Positions 1 through 8,972 of a stretch of DNA of 43,024 nucleotides are shown here, one piece after another. Each line of letters opens with the position of its first letter. Position 1 is the first letter of the stretch. This DNA is from Candidatus Endomicrobiellum cryptotermitis (GTDB lineage: Bacteria > Elusimicrobiota > Endomicrobiia > Endomicrobiales > Endomicrobiaceae). A program made the position numbers and the translations under genes. A model generated the notes under the pieces. The model saw nothing but the letters and a program-made list of their open reading frames with translations. It was not told the DNA's origin and did no database searches. The stretch covers positions 1 to 43,024 of the forward strand of contig JAIRNY010000026.1 of the NCBI GenBank assembly GCA_031257835.1. The letters run 5' to 3'.

Positions 1-219
1 AAAAAACCCTAATGCCTATAATTGCAAGGATATGCGCTAAGGTTTTTAGACAGACCTTATTCATTGTTTGAAGCTAAATACAGTTAACTCTTGCTTGTCT
101 TATCATTTTGCTAGTTTGCTATTTTGTTTAAATGTTTACTTGCGATTGCTATCTTAGTGAATCACTTGTAACGTAGTTAAGATACTATACTAATTATCTC
201 ATTATGTGCTAACTATACA
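1..219. other. Left-edge stretch without a supported gene
   Basis: This AT-rich stretch lies downstream of the minus-strand DUF2779 gene. I see no tRNA or other RNA. A short hairpin near 37-58 (TAAGGT pairing with ACCTTA around a 10-base loop) could be a weak terminator. On the minus strand an ATG at 64 opens a frame of about 21 codons that runs off the left edge, but it has no ribosome binding site and cannot be called a gene. Confidence 0.4.
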
Positions 220-1680
220 CTAACTGTATTTATTTTTAGCAATATTAATTAAAAATTGATGTATATAAATCATAGCAGCAGTATCTTTTGCACAATATTT
301 CAATAAATTCATTTTTGTTTGCTCTATCTGTTTTTCATCATACATTCCCATAGCCATAAAAGCAAAAGAAGCTGCAGCATCACCACCATAACCTATTTCT
401 AAATCTAAGTAAGTTTCTTTTGGTACCAAGACAGGTAAAACTTTTTTTATTGAACTTCGTCCATGAAAATTTACATCATAATAATTTTTCTTTAAAATCA
501 GTTCTAAATCAACAATTCGATCAACTATTTTGTTTAAGCTGTCACTTAAATCTTCAAACAACCTAGCAAGCTTTAATATAGATATACGTTCTGAGTTTGA
601 ATAAGTTATAATAGTACCATCTTGTTTTAAACACTTAATAAGCTGCATTGCAAATTCTCTACGACAATCTTTTGTATAGTCTGCAATATATTCGTAATGA
701 TTTAATATATTTCCTACATTGTCAGTTTTATCCAAAGAAAACTGTGTTAATACTTGAGTGTGCGGAGCAATGTCAGGATATAAAGGCATTATCATAGTAA
801 CAGACTCAAAATCAAGATAATAATACGGTTGTTTTATATTGCTAAGCTCACTAAGCAAAGTATTAGAAATGTAAGTTGTGTTTGTTAAAACGCTGTCCTT
901 AACTATTTTTTGCATCTGAGTAAGTTTAAAATCATCTGGAACCTTATCAATGGTGTCTACTTTAAGTGCTATTAACTCTTCCATAACAGGAACAGATAGT
1001 CTTGGCAAGTCAAAAATATGATTGTTAACATTTTTACCCATACATATATCAAACACAGGACAATTCTTACAACTTCTTTTTAAGTATGGTTCAGGCATAT
1101 TTTCAGAACTTATTTCTTTTATTGCTTGGTCTGAAACGGAAAGAAAATCTAAAAGTGTAAGTTCTACTTTTTCAGTAGAATCTATTTCTTTAAAAAGACT
1201 ATCTATTTGCATGCCTAAACGATAACTATTCGATAAATATAACACACTGTACTTAGACACATTTATATTTGCTTTTGATAAAACCATCGCAGCAAAAGCC
1301 ACATCGTTTATATATTTTACCTTATACTTGCTACCAGACTTTACTTCAAACAAGTGCCATGAATTTTTGTCAATCCTTTTTAATATATCTACTTTTACAT
1401 AATATCCGCCTTGAACAAAACAAGCATTACAAACTGTATCTATATTATAGTCTGCAACCAACTTTTTTGTCTGTAAAAACACATCTTCATCTCCAACTTT
1501 TTTTTGTACAACAACATTATTAAAAATTTGCCATGCTTTTTGACGAATAATTTTGCCTTCATATACAAGAAAATCGTTATTTAAACCTGTAAGTTTTGGG
1601 ATTTTATTTCTTTTAGTAAGCCATGCAAGAGTAGGACAATTTAAATAATTTATAAAAACCGTTTTATTTATATATTCCAT
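220..1680 (-). CDS. DUF2779 protein: RecB/Cas4-like Fe-S nuclease domain plus DnaQ-like exonuclease domain
   Basis: This 486-residue protein looks like two nuclease modules in one chain. The N-terminal half carries a PD-(D/E)XK core: D98 followed by E112-V-K114 in the context FEVKSG. Cys15 plus Cys204, Cys207 and Cys213 match the split four-cysteine pattern that holds a 4Fe-4S cluster in Cas4, AddB and RecB-type nucleases. The DUF2779 half begins near residue 286 with YLDFES, like exonuclease motif I of the DEDD (DnaQ) fold. It ends with a YCxxDTxAM segment near residue 465, like motif III. A role in DNA repair or processing of foreign DNA is inferred; the substrate is unknown. The start overlaps the stop of the PHP relic by one base and has no clear Shine-Dalgarno, so translation was probably coupled to that gene when it was whole. 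The frame is intact. Confidence 0.8.
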   Translation of the reverse strand: MEYINKTVFINYLNCPTLAWLTKRNKIPKLTGLNNDFLVYEGKIIRQKAWQIFNNVVVQKKVGDEDVFLQTKKLVADYNIDTVCNACFVQGGYYVKVDILKRIDKNSWHLFEVKSGSKYKVKYINDVAFAAMVLSKANINVSKYSVLYLSNSYRLGMQIDSLFKEIDSTEKVELTLLDFLSVSDQAIKEISSENMPEPYLKRSCKNCPVFDICMGKNVNNHIFDLPRLSVPVMEELIALKVDTIDKVPDDFKLTQMQKIVKDSVLTNTTYISNTLLSELSNIKQPYYYLDFESVTMIMPLYPDIAPHTQVLTQFSLDKTDNVGNILNHYEYIADYTKDCRREFAMQLIKCLKQDGTIITYSNSERISILKLARLFEDLSDSLNKIVDRIVDLELILKKNYYDVNFHGRSSIKKVLPVLVPKETYLDLEIGYGGDAAASFAFMAMGMYDEKQIEQTKMNLLKYCAKDTAAMIYIHQFLINIAKNKYS

Positions 1681-2042
1681 TATATCATTAACTTGTTTAA
1701 TTGTTTTTTGTTTGCCATTTTTAAATTATCTAAAATATAATAAGGTACCTTTATTCTACCCATAAGAGAAGCATCTTTTTCAAATGGACCATGACAGTCA
1801 GACCCCCCTCCCCCTGTTATAAGAAGATTAAATTCTTTTGCTAATTCTAAAAACTTTTTCACTAAACTATCAGTATGTTTTACACGCCAAACTTCTATTC
1901 CACCAAGACCACTATCAACAAGGTTTCTCAACAAAGATTTATCGTTATAATGCGCATAATAAGGATGCGCCATAATAGACAAACCACCAACACCTACTCC
2001 AAAAATATTTTTACCTATCTTAATTCCATCACTCTTAAACAC
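1680..2042 (-). pseudogene. C-terminal remnant of a PHP-domain phosphoesterase
   Basis: About 120 residues match the C-terminal half of PHP-domain metal-dependent phosphoesterases (TrpH/YciV-like). Visible are the metal-site segments GGLSIMAHPYY, GGIEVW and GGSDCHG. Family members are usually about 270-290 residues and begin with a DLHxHT-type motif, which I cannot find upstream. The frame stays open back to about 2129, where a TAA closes it, and the extra residues do not resemble the family. The only candidate start at 2042 is a GTG without a good ribosome binding site. I infer N-terminal deletion and loss of function. The remnant overlaps the start of the downstream nuclease gene by one base, so its transcript may still deliver ribosomes to it. 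Confidence 0.7.
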
Positions 2043-2387
2043 TTCTTGAGTCCCTTTAAATGTACAATCTATTCTTTGTTTATATTCTAAATTTGTAACT
2101 AAACTGTACCTGTGTGTATATTTTTTATTTTAATTTACCATTTTACATATCCAAAATCAAACCATACTGTATCGTTTTACTTCAAACACACAAACACACA
2201 AATTTGTAATCATTAAAGTCTATAGCAATTTCTTGCCAAATGTAAGGTTTTAACAACCCTACCAAAAAAGCTAAACTAGTCAAAATTATATGCTGCCAAA
2301 AAAATTTGTTTCATCTTTTCTTTTTTCTTTTCGTAGCTTTTGTAGATAAATCTATAAAATAGTGTAAAACACTTTAAATTTATGCTC
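2043..2387. other. Intergenic stretch, probably decayed sequence
   Basis: Divergent region between the PHP remnant (minus) and glyQ (plus). It is very AT-rich, with runs such as TTTTCTTTTTTCTTTT near 2313-2330. Six-frame reading finds no PHP N-terminal motif and no tRNA. It most likely contains the eroded 5' half of the PHP gene. The glyQ promoter follows at its right end. Confidence 0.4.
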
Positions 2388-2418
2388 TTGAACAATTTGT
2401 TTTGTATGTATACATAAT
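2388..2418 (+). promoter_or_regulatory. Candidate sigma70-type promoter for glyQS
   Basis: TTGAAC at 2388-2393 and TACATA at 2411-2416 are separated by 17 bases; an alternative -10 is CATAAT at 2413-2418. A start near 2424 would give a leader of about 45 nt that includes the GAGGA ribosome binding site just before the glyQ ATG. No T-box-like structure is evident in so short a leader. The call rests on sequence match only. Confidence 0.4.
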
Positions 2419-2469
2419 TTTTTGTTAAAATATGTTTTCAAATTTATTGCATGGTAATTAGAGGACTAC

Positions 2470-3315
2470 ATGAATTTTCAAGAAATCATTTTTAAACTAC
2501 AACAATTTTGGGCAAAACAAGGTTGTTTGATATGGCAACCTTACGATTTAGAAAAAGGTGCTGGAACATTTAATCCTGTCACTTTCTTGCGCGCTCTAGG
2601 ACCAAAACCTTGGAATGTAGCTTATGTAGAACCTTCAAGAAGGCCAACTGACGGCAGATATGGAGAAAACCCAAACAGGTTACAACATTTTTATCAATTC
2701 CAAGTACTTATGAAACCTGTTCCTAAAGATATACAAACTATTTATTTAAAAAGTTTAAAAACTATAGGGCTAGACCCTAAAAAACACGATATAAGATTCG
2801 TCGAAGATGACTGGGAGTCTCCTACGCTTGGGGCTTGGGGACTTGGGTGGGAAGTATGGGTTGATGGAATGGAAACTACACAATTTACATATTTTCAACA
2901 AGTTGGTGGCATATCACTAAACCCAATATCAGCTGAAATTACGTACGGTATTGAACGTTTAGCACTGTATGTACAAAAAAAAAATAGTGTTTACGACTTA
3001 CAATGGAATGATGAGTTAACATATGGAGACATACATAAGGAAGATGAAATAGAATGGTCTCATTACAATTTTGAACATGCTGACACTAGTATATTAAAAC
3101 AACATTTTGCAGATTGGGAAAAAGAAGCACAAAAACTTAGCAAAAAAAATTTGCCACTGCCTGCTTATGATGCTGTAATGAAATGTTCTCACTTGTTCAA
3201 TTTGTTAGACGCTAGGGGAGCAATTTCTGTATCTGAAAGAGTTGGATACATTTTAAGCGTACGCACAATCGCAAAAACGGTTGCAGAAAAATATATACAA
3301 ACAATATCTAAATAA
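2470..3315 (+). CDS. glyQ: Glycyl-tRNA synthetase alpha subunit
   Basis: The catalytic subunit of the bacterial (alpha-beta)2 glycyl-tRNA synthetase, which activates glycine and charges tRNA-Gly. At 281 residues it is a little shorter than the usual ~290-300. It opens with the family hallmark [17 protein letters not shown]. The class II motif 2 region ([21 protein letters not shown], about residues 57-77) and the [11 protein letters not shown] segment near residue 159 are intact. The ATG is preceded at good spacing by GAGGA. glyS follows after 20 bases, so the two subunits are co-transcribed. This is the heterotetrameric form, not the single-chain archaeal/eukaryotic type. Nothing in the frame suggests decay. 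Confidence 0.98.
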   Translation: MNFQEIIFKLQQFWAKQGCLIWQPYDLEKGAGTFNPVTFLRALGPKPWNVAYVEPSRRPTDGRYGENPNRLQHFYQFQVLMKPVPKDIQTIYLKSLKTIGLDPKKHDIRFVEDDWESPTLGAWGLGWEVWVDGMETTQFTYFQQVGGISLNPISAEITYGIERLALYVQKKNSVYDLQWNDELTYGDIHKEDEIEWSHYNFEHADTSILKQHFADWEKEAQKLSKKNLPLPAYDAVMKCSHLFNLLDARGAISVSERVGYILSVRTIAKTVAEKYIQTISK

Positions 3316-3335
3316 CATATAAATCGGAGCACATA

Positions 3336-5450
3336 ATGAGCACAGCAAATATTCAAACCGCATTACTTGAAATAGGTGTAGAAGAAATTCCTACGTCTTA
3401 CATTGACCCTGCTTTAGACCAAATTAAACAGTTTGCAACTAAAACTCTTACAAATTATGGTTTAAATTTTAACAACATAAAAGCTTACGCTACACCTAGG
3501 AGACTTGTGCTAATTATTGAGGATCTTCATGAAAAAAGTAACGACATAACTGAAGAACTTTTAGGACCTTCTATAAAAGCTGCAAAAGATATTAATGGCA
3601 ATTTTACAAAAGCAGCCTTAGGATTTGCCACAAAAAATGGTACTACAGTAGAAAAACTACAAACAAAAGTCACTGAAAAAGGTGAATATCTCTGTTTTAC
3701 AAAAAAAATTAAAGGTGAAAAAACACAAAAACTTTTAAGAACAATTTTTTCTGAAATTATAAAAAGTATAAGTTTCCCTAAAAGTATGACTTGGGAAGAA
3801 AGTGGCTTTAAATTTGCTAGACCTATAAGGAACATAGTTGCTTTATTTGGCAAAAATATAATTAAGTTTAAAATTGCAGACGTTACATCCTCTAATTGGA
3901 CAATAGGGCTTCATTCTTACGATAACAGAAAAATAAAAATAGATTTACCTGAAAACTATCTATCTATATTAAAAAATAAATCTGTAATAGTAAATCAAGA
4001 TGAGAGAAGAAAAGAAATAGAAAGTTCTATTAAATCTTCCATTAACAATATAGGCACCATATTGCCTGACCAAACACTTATTAACGAAGTAAATTATCTT
4101 GTAGAGTATCCTACTTCAATTTGTTGTTCTTTTGATAACAAGTACCTTAACCTTCCTAAAGAAGTTTTAACAGTATGTATGAGAAAAAGTCAAAAGTGTT
4201 TTGCTGTAAATGACAAAAACGAAAATTTTTCAAACCATTTTGTAGGAATAAAAAACGGTATTTCAACATATCAAGATATAGTTAAAGAAGGTTATCAAAA
4301 AGTTGTCTCAGCAAGACTTGCTGATGCAGAATTCTTTTATAACAATGACTTAAAAAATGGTTTAGAAAATAATATTGAAAAGTTAAAAGGTGTTGTGTTT
4401 CACAAAGAAATAGGAACTGTTTACGAAAAGGTTTTACGTATAAAACAGATTGCTTTGTTCTTGAATAAAGAATTCAATTTAAATGTAGATAGTGTTTTAA
4501 TAGAAAAAGCTGTAATGTTGTCCAAAGCAGATTTAGTAAGTGAAATGGTTTTTGAATATCCCCAACTGCAAGGGATAATGGGTAAAATTTATGCTTTAAA
4601 ACTTAAAGAAAGTTCAGAAGTTGCACAAGCATTACAAGAGCACTACTTTCCATTAACTTCGTCTGGAAGTTTACCAACATCCAAACTAGCTTCTATAATA
4701 TCTATGGCAGACAAAATAGACACTTTAGCAACAAATTTTTCTATAGGTTTAGAACCGTCAGGTTCAGCAGACCCTTACGGTCTTAGAAGAACAGCCATGG
4801 GTTTTATAAGAATAGCTATAGAAATAGTGCCATGGGAAGATTTATCGCAAGTAATAAAGTATGTTTTTGAGTTTCTTCCAGATCATATAAAAAATAACAT
4901 AACAGCAACAAACCTTCAAGAGAAATTAACAAACTTTCTATGGCAAAGAATAGAAAGTCTTATTGAAACTGAAGGATTTGATTCTTCTGAAATTAAAGCT
5001 GTTATAAATGAATCAAAAATATATGGAATTAAAAAACTTGCTTCATTAAAATTAAAACTTTTATCTTTACAAAAAGCAAAACAAAAAGGGGATTTTACTT
5101 CTGTTGCTGGCGTGTTTAAAAGAATAAACAACATTTTAAATCAAGCAAAAAAACAAAATATAAAAATTAAAAATACAGTAGACACATCTTTACTTAGCGA
5201 AGAGTCAGAAAAAAATCTCTTTGAAAAAGCTACAATTTCAAAAGACCTAATTGAAAAATATACAACAAACAATGATTACGATAAAATATTTGACACAGCC
5301 TTAGAGCTAAAAATGAGTATTGATTCTTTTTTTGATAAAGTTATGATTATGGTAAATGAAGAAAATATTAAACTTAATAGAATTTCTCTTTTAATGTACA
5401 TAAAAAATATATTTTCTGGTTTTATAGATTTTTCTATATTGCAGAAATAA
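3336..5450 (+). CDS. glyS: Glycyl-tRNA synthetase beta subunit
   Basis: The 704-residue beta subunit, needed for tRNA recognition by the glyQ-encoded catalytic chain. It starts with the conserved LLEIGVEEIPTSYI, followed by the YATPRRLVLII segment near residue 50. The HD-like core shows EYPQLQGIMGKIYA (about residue 409), GSADPYGLRR (about residue 478), and a C-terminal anticodon-binding-like helical region. The length is close to the ~690 residues typical of the family. An SD-like GGAG lies 9 bases before the ATG. The gap to glyQ is 20 bases, so a two-gene operon is likely. No obvious terminator hairpin follows the stop. Confidence 0.98.
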   Translation: MSTANIQTALLEIGVEEIPTSYIDPALDQIKQFATKTLTNYGLNFNNIKAYATPRRLVLIIEDLHEKSNDITEELLGPSIKAAKDINGNFTKAALGFATKNGTTVEKLQTKVTEKGEYLCFTKKIKGEKTQKLLRTIFSEIIKSISFPKSMTWEESGFKFARPIRNIVALFGKNIIKFKIADVTSSNWTIGLHSYDNRKIKIDLPENYLSILKNKSVIVNQDERRKEIESSIKSSINNIGTILPDQTLINEVNYLVEYPTSICCSFDNKYLNLPKEVLTVCMRKSQKCFAVNDKNENFSNHFVGIKNGISTYQDIVKEGYQKVVSARLADAEFFYNNDLKNGLENNIEKLKGVVFHKEIGTVYEKVLRIKQIALFLNKEFNLNVDSVLIEKAVMLSKADLVSEMVFEYPQLQGIMGKIYALKLKESSEVAQALQEHYFPLTSSGSLPTSKLASIISMADKIDTLATNFSIGLEPSGSADPYGLRRTAMGFIRIAIEIVPWEDLSQVIKYVFEFLPDHIKNNITATNLQEKLTNFLWQRIESLIETEGFDSSEIKAVINESKIYGIKKLASLKLKLLSLQKAKQKGDFTSVAGVFKRINNILNQAKKQNIKIKNTVDTSLLSEESEKNLFEKATISKDLIEKYTTNNDYDKIFDTALELKMSIDSFFDKVMIMVNEENIKLNRISLLMYIKNIFSGFIDFSILQK

Positions 5451-5496
5451 TTTTTCTACAAACATCGTCACTGTAAGTTGGTTTAGTATAGATGCC

Positions 5497-5694
5497 ATGC
5501 TAGACGGTGCAGAAATGTTAGTACCTATTGACAATGAAGGGAATGCAATATTGTCAATAGAAATTATTCACAGTCATGACAACCACATAATTTTTAACGT
5601 ACCAGTTTCTCCAGATCTGGTACGTAACACTATTACTACACGTCGTTTAACTAATAAATTAACAATCAACACAACAATGAAAGACAACAAATAA
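5497..5694 (+). CDS. Small unrecognised ORF, possibly a gene fragment
   Basis: A 65-codon frame between glyS and the convergent rpsA. I do not recognise it. Composition is protein-like rather than random: it includes LVPIDNEGNAILSIEII and a threonine-rich tail ending in a lysine-rich end. The frame stays open upstream of the ATG (TNIVTVSWFSIDAM...) into the end of glyS, without any start or ribosome binding site. That suggests the 3' end of a formerly longer gene whose front was lost, but a chance ORF is also possible. No signal peptide or membrane segment is visible. Confidence 0.25.
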   Translation: MLDGAEMLVPIDNEGNAILSIEIIHSHDNHIIFNVPVSPDLVRNTITTRRLTNKLTINTTMKDNK

Positions 5695-5765
5695 GTAATA
5701 AAACATCATGCTAGCTAGATTTGCTACTTTTAAAATATTTTCGTAATTAGTTTTTACAAAAATTG

Positions 5766-7454
5766 TTATTCTTCAGAAAGTGTTTCTCCTAAAGTAACTG
5801 CACTATTTTGATTTGAATACTGTTTTATTAAATCTTTTTGTCTCTCTAACTCTAATCTTTTTATAGAAATCTCTATCTTACGATTTTTTAAATCAACCTT
5901 TATTACTTTAGCTTCTATATCTTGCCCTTCTTTAAATAAACTTTGAGATCTTTCATTATTTAACATAGAAGAAAATTCATTATTTCTTATAAATGCTTCT
6001 ACTTCTGATTCTAATTCAACAGAAGCCCCATAATCTACAACTCTAACAACTTTACCTTTAACTACATTCCCTATTTTATATTTTTTATAAGGGTTCTCTT
6101 TAACATGCTTTAAAGAAAGAGAGATTCTTTCACTTTTTGGATTAAGTTCTAAAATAATTACTTCAACTTCGTCACCTCTTTTCAACATACTTTCAGGATT
6201 TTTTATTGTTTTGGTCCAAGAAAAATCACTTATATGTATAAGACCTTCCACCCCTTCTTTAAGTTTAACAAAAGCTCCAAAAGGCATAATATTTGCAACA
6301 ACACCTTTAACCTTTGTTCCTGGAGTATAGTGTTTAAAAGCTACATCCCAAGGACTTTCTTGTATTTGTTTTACAGATAAAGCAATCTTTTTGGTTGCTT
6401 TATCTACACTTATTATTTTAACTTCTATTTCTTGTCCTTTTTTAATTTCTTTCTTCAGCAATGCTGCACTATTATTCCACGCATATTCAGACGAATGCAA
6501 TAAGCCAGCTATTCCTGGCTCTATTTCAACAAAAACTCCATAATCTACAATTGAAACTACAATTCCTCTTGTTATAAGTCCTATAGGAAACCTTTCATCA
6601 AAATTATCCCAAGGATGTGGAGCAAGATTTTTCATACTTAATGAAATTTTACCTAAAGTTTTGTCTACCTTTAAAACTTGCACTCTTATTTGTTGTCCTA
6701 TATGAAGTAAGTCTTCAACTTTTTTAACTTTGTACCAAGCAAGTTCTCCGATATGTAACAAACCCTTTACGCCATTAAGGTCTACAAAAGCTCCAAACTT
6801 TTTAATATTTGAAATTGTGCCATCAATTATTTGCCCTTCTTCAATTTTTTTCAAAGCCTCACTAAGAGCAACATCTTTAGCTTCTTGTAAAAGTTTCCTT
6901 CTTGATAAAACTACGTTTTTCTTATTCCTATAAAATTCTATAATTATAAAATCATAAGTTTGTCCAACATAACTATTTATATCCTTGGCAAAACGAATAT
7001 CCACTTGAGAAATAGGCAAAAATGCTCTTACACCAGAAATATCTACAAAAAAACCACCCTTTTTTGTTTTAAGTATTGTACCTCGTATATGTTTAGATTG
7101 TTTAAATGTTTCCTCTAACTCATTCCATTTTGCTTTTTCAATGGTTGCCTTGTACGATAAAACAGGACGCCCTCGATTCTTTATAAACTTAGCTTTTACA
7201 ACAGCACCCACTTTAAGTTCATCAGGGATCTTACCATCTTCAAATTCTGACTTAGGAATTATTCCCTCACATTTCATTCCTAAATTTACCATAAACCCAG
7301 TAGAATTCTCTTCAGTAATAGTTACATCTAACTCTTTACCTAAATTAATATTCTCTAAAGAAAGATCATAGTCTTTTAATAAGTCTGCCATACTTACATT
7401 TTCAGTATCGTCAAAATTTGTAATCACTTTGTCTGAACTATTATTTTCTAGCAT
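5766..7454 (-). CDS. rpsA: 30S ribosomal protein S1
   Basis: A 562-residue S1 protein with six successive S1 (OB-fold) RNA-binding repeats, starting at about residues 38, 121, 206, 290, 375 and 460. Repeats 3-5 have the classical GAFVxLxxGVxGLLHIxEL/F-type core. The six-repeat layout and length match Gram-negative S1, which docks on the 30S subunit and melts mRNA leaders. A strong Shine-Dalgarno (AAGGAG, 5 bases before the ATG) fixes the start. It lies 18 bases downstream of ispH, an arrangement seen in many bacteria where ispH and rpsA are adjacent or fused. It is the last gene of the aroA(broken)-plsC-ispH-rpsA run. The last stretch (after residue 540) is a short Gln/Ser-rich tail. Confidence 0.97.
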   Translation of the reverse strand: MLENNSSDKVITNFDDTENVSMADLLKDYDLSLENINLGKELDVTITEENSTGFMVNLGMKCEGIIPKSEFEDGKIPDELKVGAVVKAKFIKNRGRPVLSYKATIEKAKWNELEETFKQSKHIRGTILKTKKGGFFVDISGVRAFLPISQVDIRFAKDINSYVGQTYDFIIIEFYRNKKNVVLSRRKLLQEAKDVALSEALKKIEEGQIIDGTISNIKKFGAFVDLNGVKGLLHIGELAWYKVKKVEDLLHIGQQIRVQVLKVDKTLGKISLSMKNLAPHPWDNFDERFPIGLITRGIVVSIVDYGVFVEIEPGIAGLLHSSEYAWNNSAALLKKEIKKGQEIEVKIISVDKATKKIALSVKQIQESPWDVAFKHYTPGTKVKGVVANIMPFGAFVKLKEGVEGLIHISDFSWTKTIKNPESMLKRGDEVEVIILELNPKSERISLSLKHVKENPYKKYKIGNVVKGKVVRVVDYGASVELESEVEAFIRNNEFSSMLNNERSQSLFKEGQDIEAKVIKVDLKNRKIEISIKRLELERQKDLIKQYSNQNSAVTLGETLSEE

Positions 7455-7472
7455 AGGAACTCCTTGGTTTAT

Positions 7473-8348
7473 TTAAATTCTTCTAATATTCCCTTTTATA
7501 TTATCGCCAATTTCTTTTACTTTAATTTCAACATTTTTTATTATCCAGTCAGGAGTGGACGCCCCTGCAGTCAACCCAACAGTAGAAATATTTTTAAACC
7601 AACTCTTCTTTAAATCCTTAAAAGTTTCTATATGGTAAGTTCTAGCTTTACAAGAACATATCTGCGCAAGTCTAGTAGTATTACCAGAATTTTTACCACC
7701 TATAACTATCATTAAATCTACATTACAAGCAAGCTCCTCTGCAGATTGCTGTCTATCCAAAGTTGCTCTGCATATAGTGTTATATACTGCTGTCTTATGA
7801 TTTTTACTTAAAATATTTACTATATTATTAAAATTTTCAGAAGTCTGCGTTGTTTGGCTTACAATACTTAAATTTTTACTGCCTTTAAATATTTTTGCTT
7901 CTTGGGGAGTTTCTATAACAACACACTTTTTATTACTATAAGAAACCAACGCAACTACTTCAGGATGAATTTTTTCTCCTACAATAATATTATTTGAATT
8001 TTCAACTGTCTCGTTATTACTCAACTCTTTTACCACAGCTTGAGCTCTTTTTACAAAAGGACACGTAGAATCAATAACGTTAATATTTTTATTTTCATTA
8101 AGTTTCTTATGAATGTCAAAAGGAATACCGTGCGTACGTAAAATTACATACCCATCTCGTATTCTACTTACAGATTTCAAAGTTTTTACACCTTGCTTTT
8201 CAAGACGCTTCACTTCTTGAGGATTATGAATAATTGGACCTAAAGTATAAACTTTAGATTTATTTTTTAAAGTCTTCTCAGCAATTTCTATTGCTCTTCT
8301 AACACCAAAACAAAAACCAGCATTTTTAGCCACTTTAATTTTTAACAT
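7473..8348 (-). CDS. ispH: 4-hydroxy-3-methylbut-2-enyl diphosphate reductase
   Basis: The last enzyme of the MEP isoprenoid pathway. It reduces HMBPP to IPP and DMAPP with a 4Fe-4S cluster. The 291-residue chain shows the three cluster cysteines in AGFCFGVRRAIEIA (residue 13), STCPFVKRAQ (near 95) and TICRATLDRQ (near 193). It also shows the conserved histidine segments RTHGIP and KIHPEV, the TQTT loop, the GGKNSGNTTRL phosphate-binding segment and the C-terminal GLTAGASTPDW. All catalytic landmarks are present. The gene lies 33 bases after plsC and 18 before rpsA on the same strand. Retention implies that isoprenoids are still made by the cell itself. Confidence 0.96.
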   Translation of the reverse strand: MLKIKVAKNAGFCFGVRRAIEIAEKTLKNKSKVYTLGPIIHNPQEVKRLEKQGVKTLKSVSRIRDGYVILRTHGIPFDIHKKLNENKNINVIDSTCPFVKRAQAVVKELSNNETVENSNNIIVGEKIHPEVVALVSYSNKKCVVIETPQEAKIFKGSKNLSIVSQTTQTSENFNNIVNILSKNHKTAVYNTICRATLDRQQSAEELACNVDLMIVIGGKNSGNTTRLAQICSCKARTYHIETFKDLKKSWFKNISTVGLTAGASTPDWIIKNVEIKVKEIGDNIKGNIRRI

Positions 8349-8381
8349 ACCCTATATTCACCTTGCCCTTATATAAAAAAA

Positions 8382-8972
8382 TTACATTTTAGAAATCTCT
8401 TCTAAAACTCTTTGCGACAAAACAACATAATCATTTTTAGTAAACTCTTTTGGTGGGTATATAGGCCTTCCAAATTTAATTTTTATTTGCTCAAGTTGTA
8501 ACATCTTATTGGTATTTTCTATTTTCACAGGAATTAAAGGTACTTGTGCATTACAAGCCACCATTGCAGGGCCAGCCTTTGCTACACCTAACTTACCATC
8601 TTTTGAACGTGTACCTTCAGGAAACATCAACAACAAATGCCCACTTTCTAATAATGAAAAGGCATGTTTCATTGCATTCACGTCTTGTCTACCTCTTTTT
8701 ACAGGAAAAGCATTTGTACGCTTTATCGTCCAACCAAAAACTGGTATATCAAATAACTCTTTTTTAGCCATAAAATATAGAGGTCTTCTCATCGCAGAAC
8801 CTGCCAAAGGAGGATCAAAAAAACTCATATGATTTGGTGCTATAATAGCGCCCCCTGTTTTAGGGATATTTTCCACACCTTTAATGTCCCACCTATAAAA
8901 CAATTTAAACATTATCCTAAACATTTGCCTGCCAAGTAAAAATAAGAATGTAGATTTTTCTCTTATTTGCAT
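8382..8972 (-). CDS. plsC: 1-acyl-sn-glycerol-3-phosphate acyltransferase
   Basis: This enzyme acylates lysophosphatidic acid to phosphatidic acid at the inner membrane. The 196-residue protein has the catalytic HX4D motif in NHMSFFDPP (H48, D53) and the glycerophosphate-binding FPEGTRS (residues 117-123). A basic-hydrophobic N-terminus (FLFLLGRQMFRIMFKLFYRW) could anchor it to the membrane. Length is at the short end of the family. It overlaps the 3' end of the broken aroA by 10 bases, so it must share its transcript. In many bacteria cmk sits between aroA and plsC here; no cytidylate kinase is seen. The frame is intact. Confidence 0.95.
   Translation of the reverse strand: MQIREKSTFLFLLGRQMFRIMFKLFYRWDIKGVENIPKTGGAIIAPNHMSFFDPPLAGSAMRRPLYFMAKKELFDIPVFGWTIKRTNAFPVKRGRQDVNAMKHAFSLLESGHLLLMFPEGTRSKDGKLGVAKAGPAMVACNAQVPLIPVKIENTNKMLQLEQIKIKFGRPIYPPKEFTKNDYVVLSQRVLEEISKM

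Noticed and set aside
1-64. Partial minus-strand gene at the left edge
   Set aside because: Only about 21 codons are available, and no ribosome binding site or motif is visible.
1022-1523. Plus-strand ORFs opposite the DUF2779 gene
   Set aside because: They are antisense to a well-supported coding frame, with no ribosome binding site and no recognisable motif.
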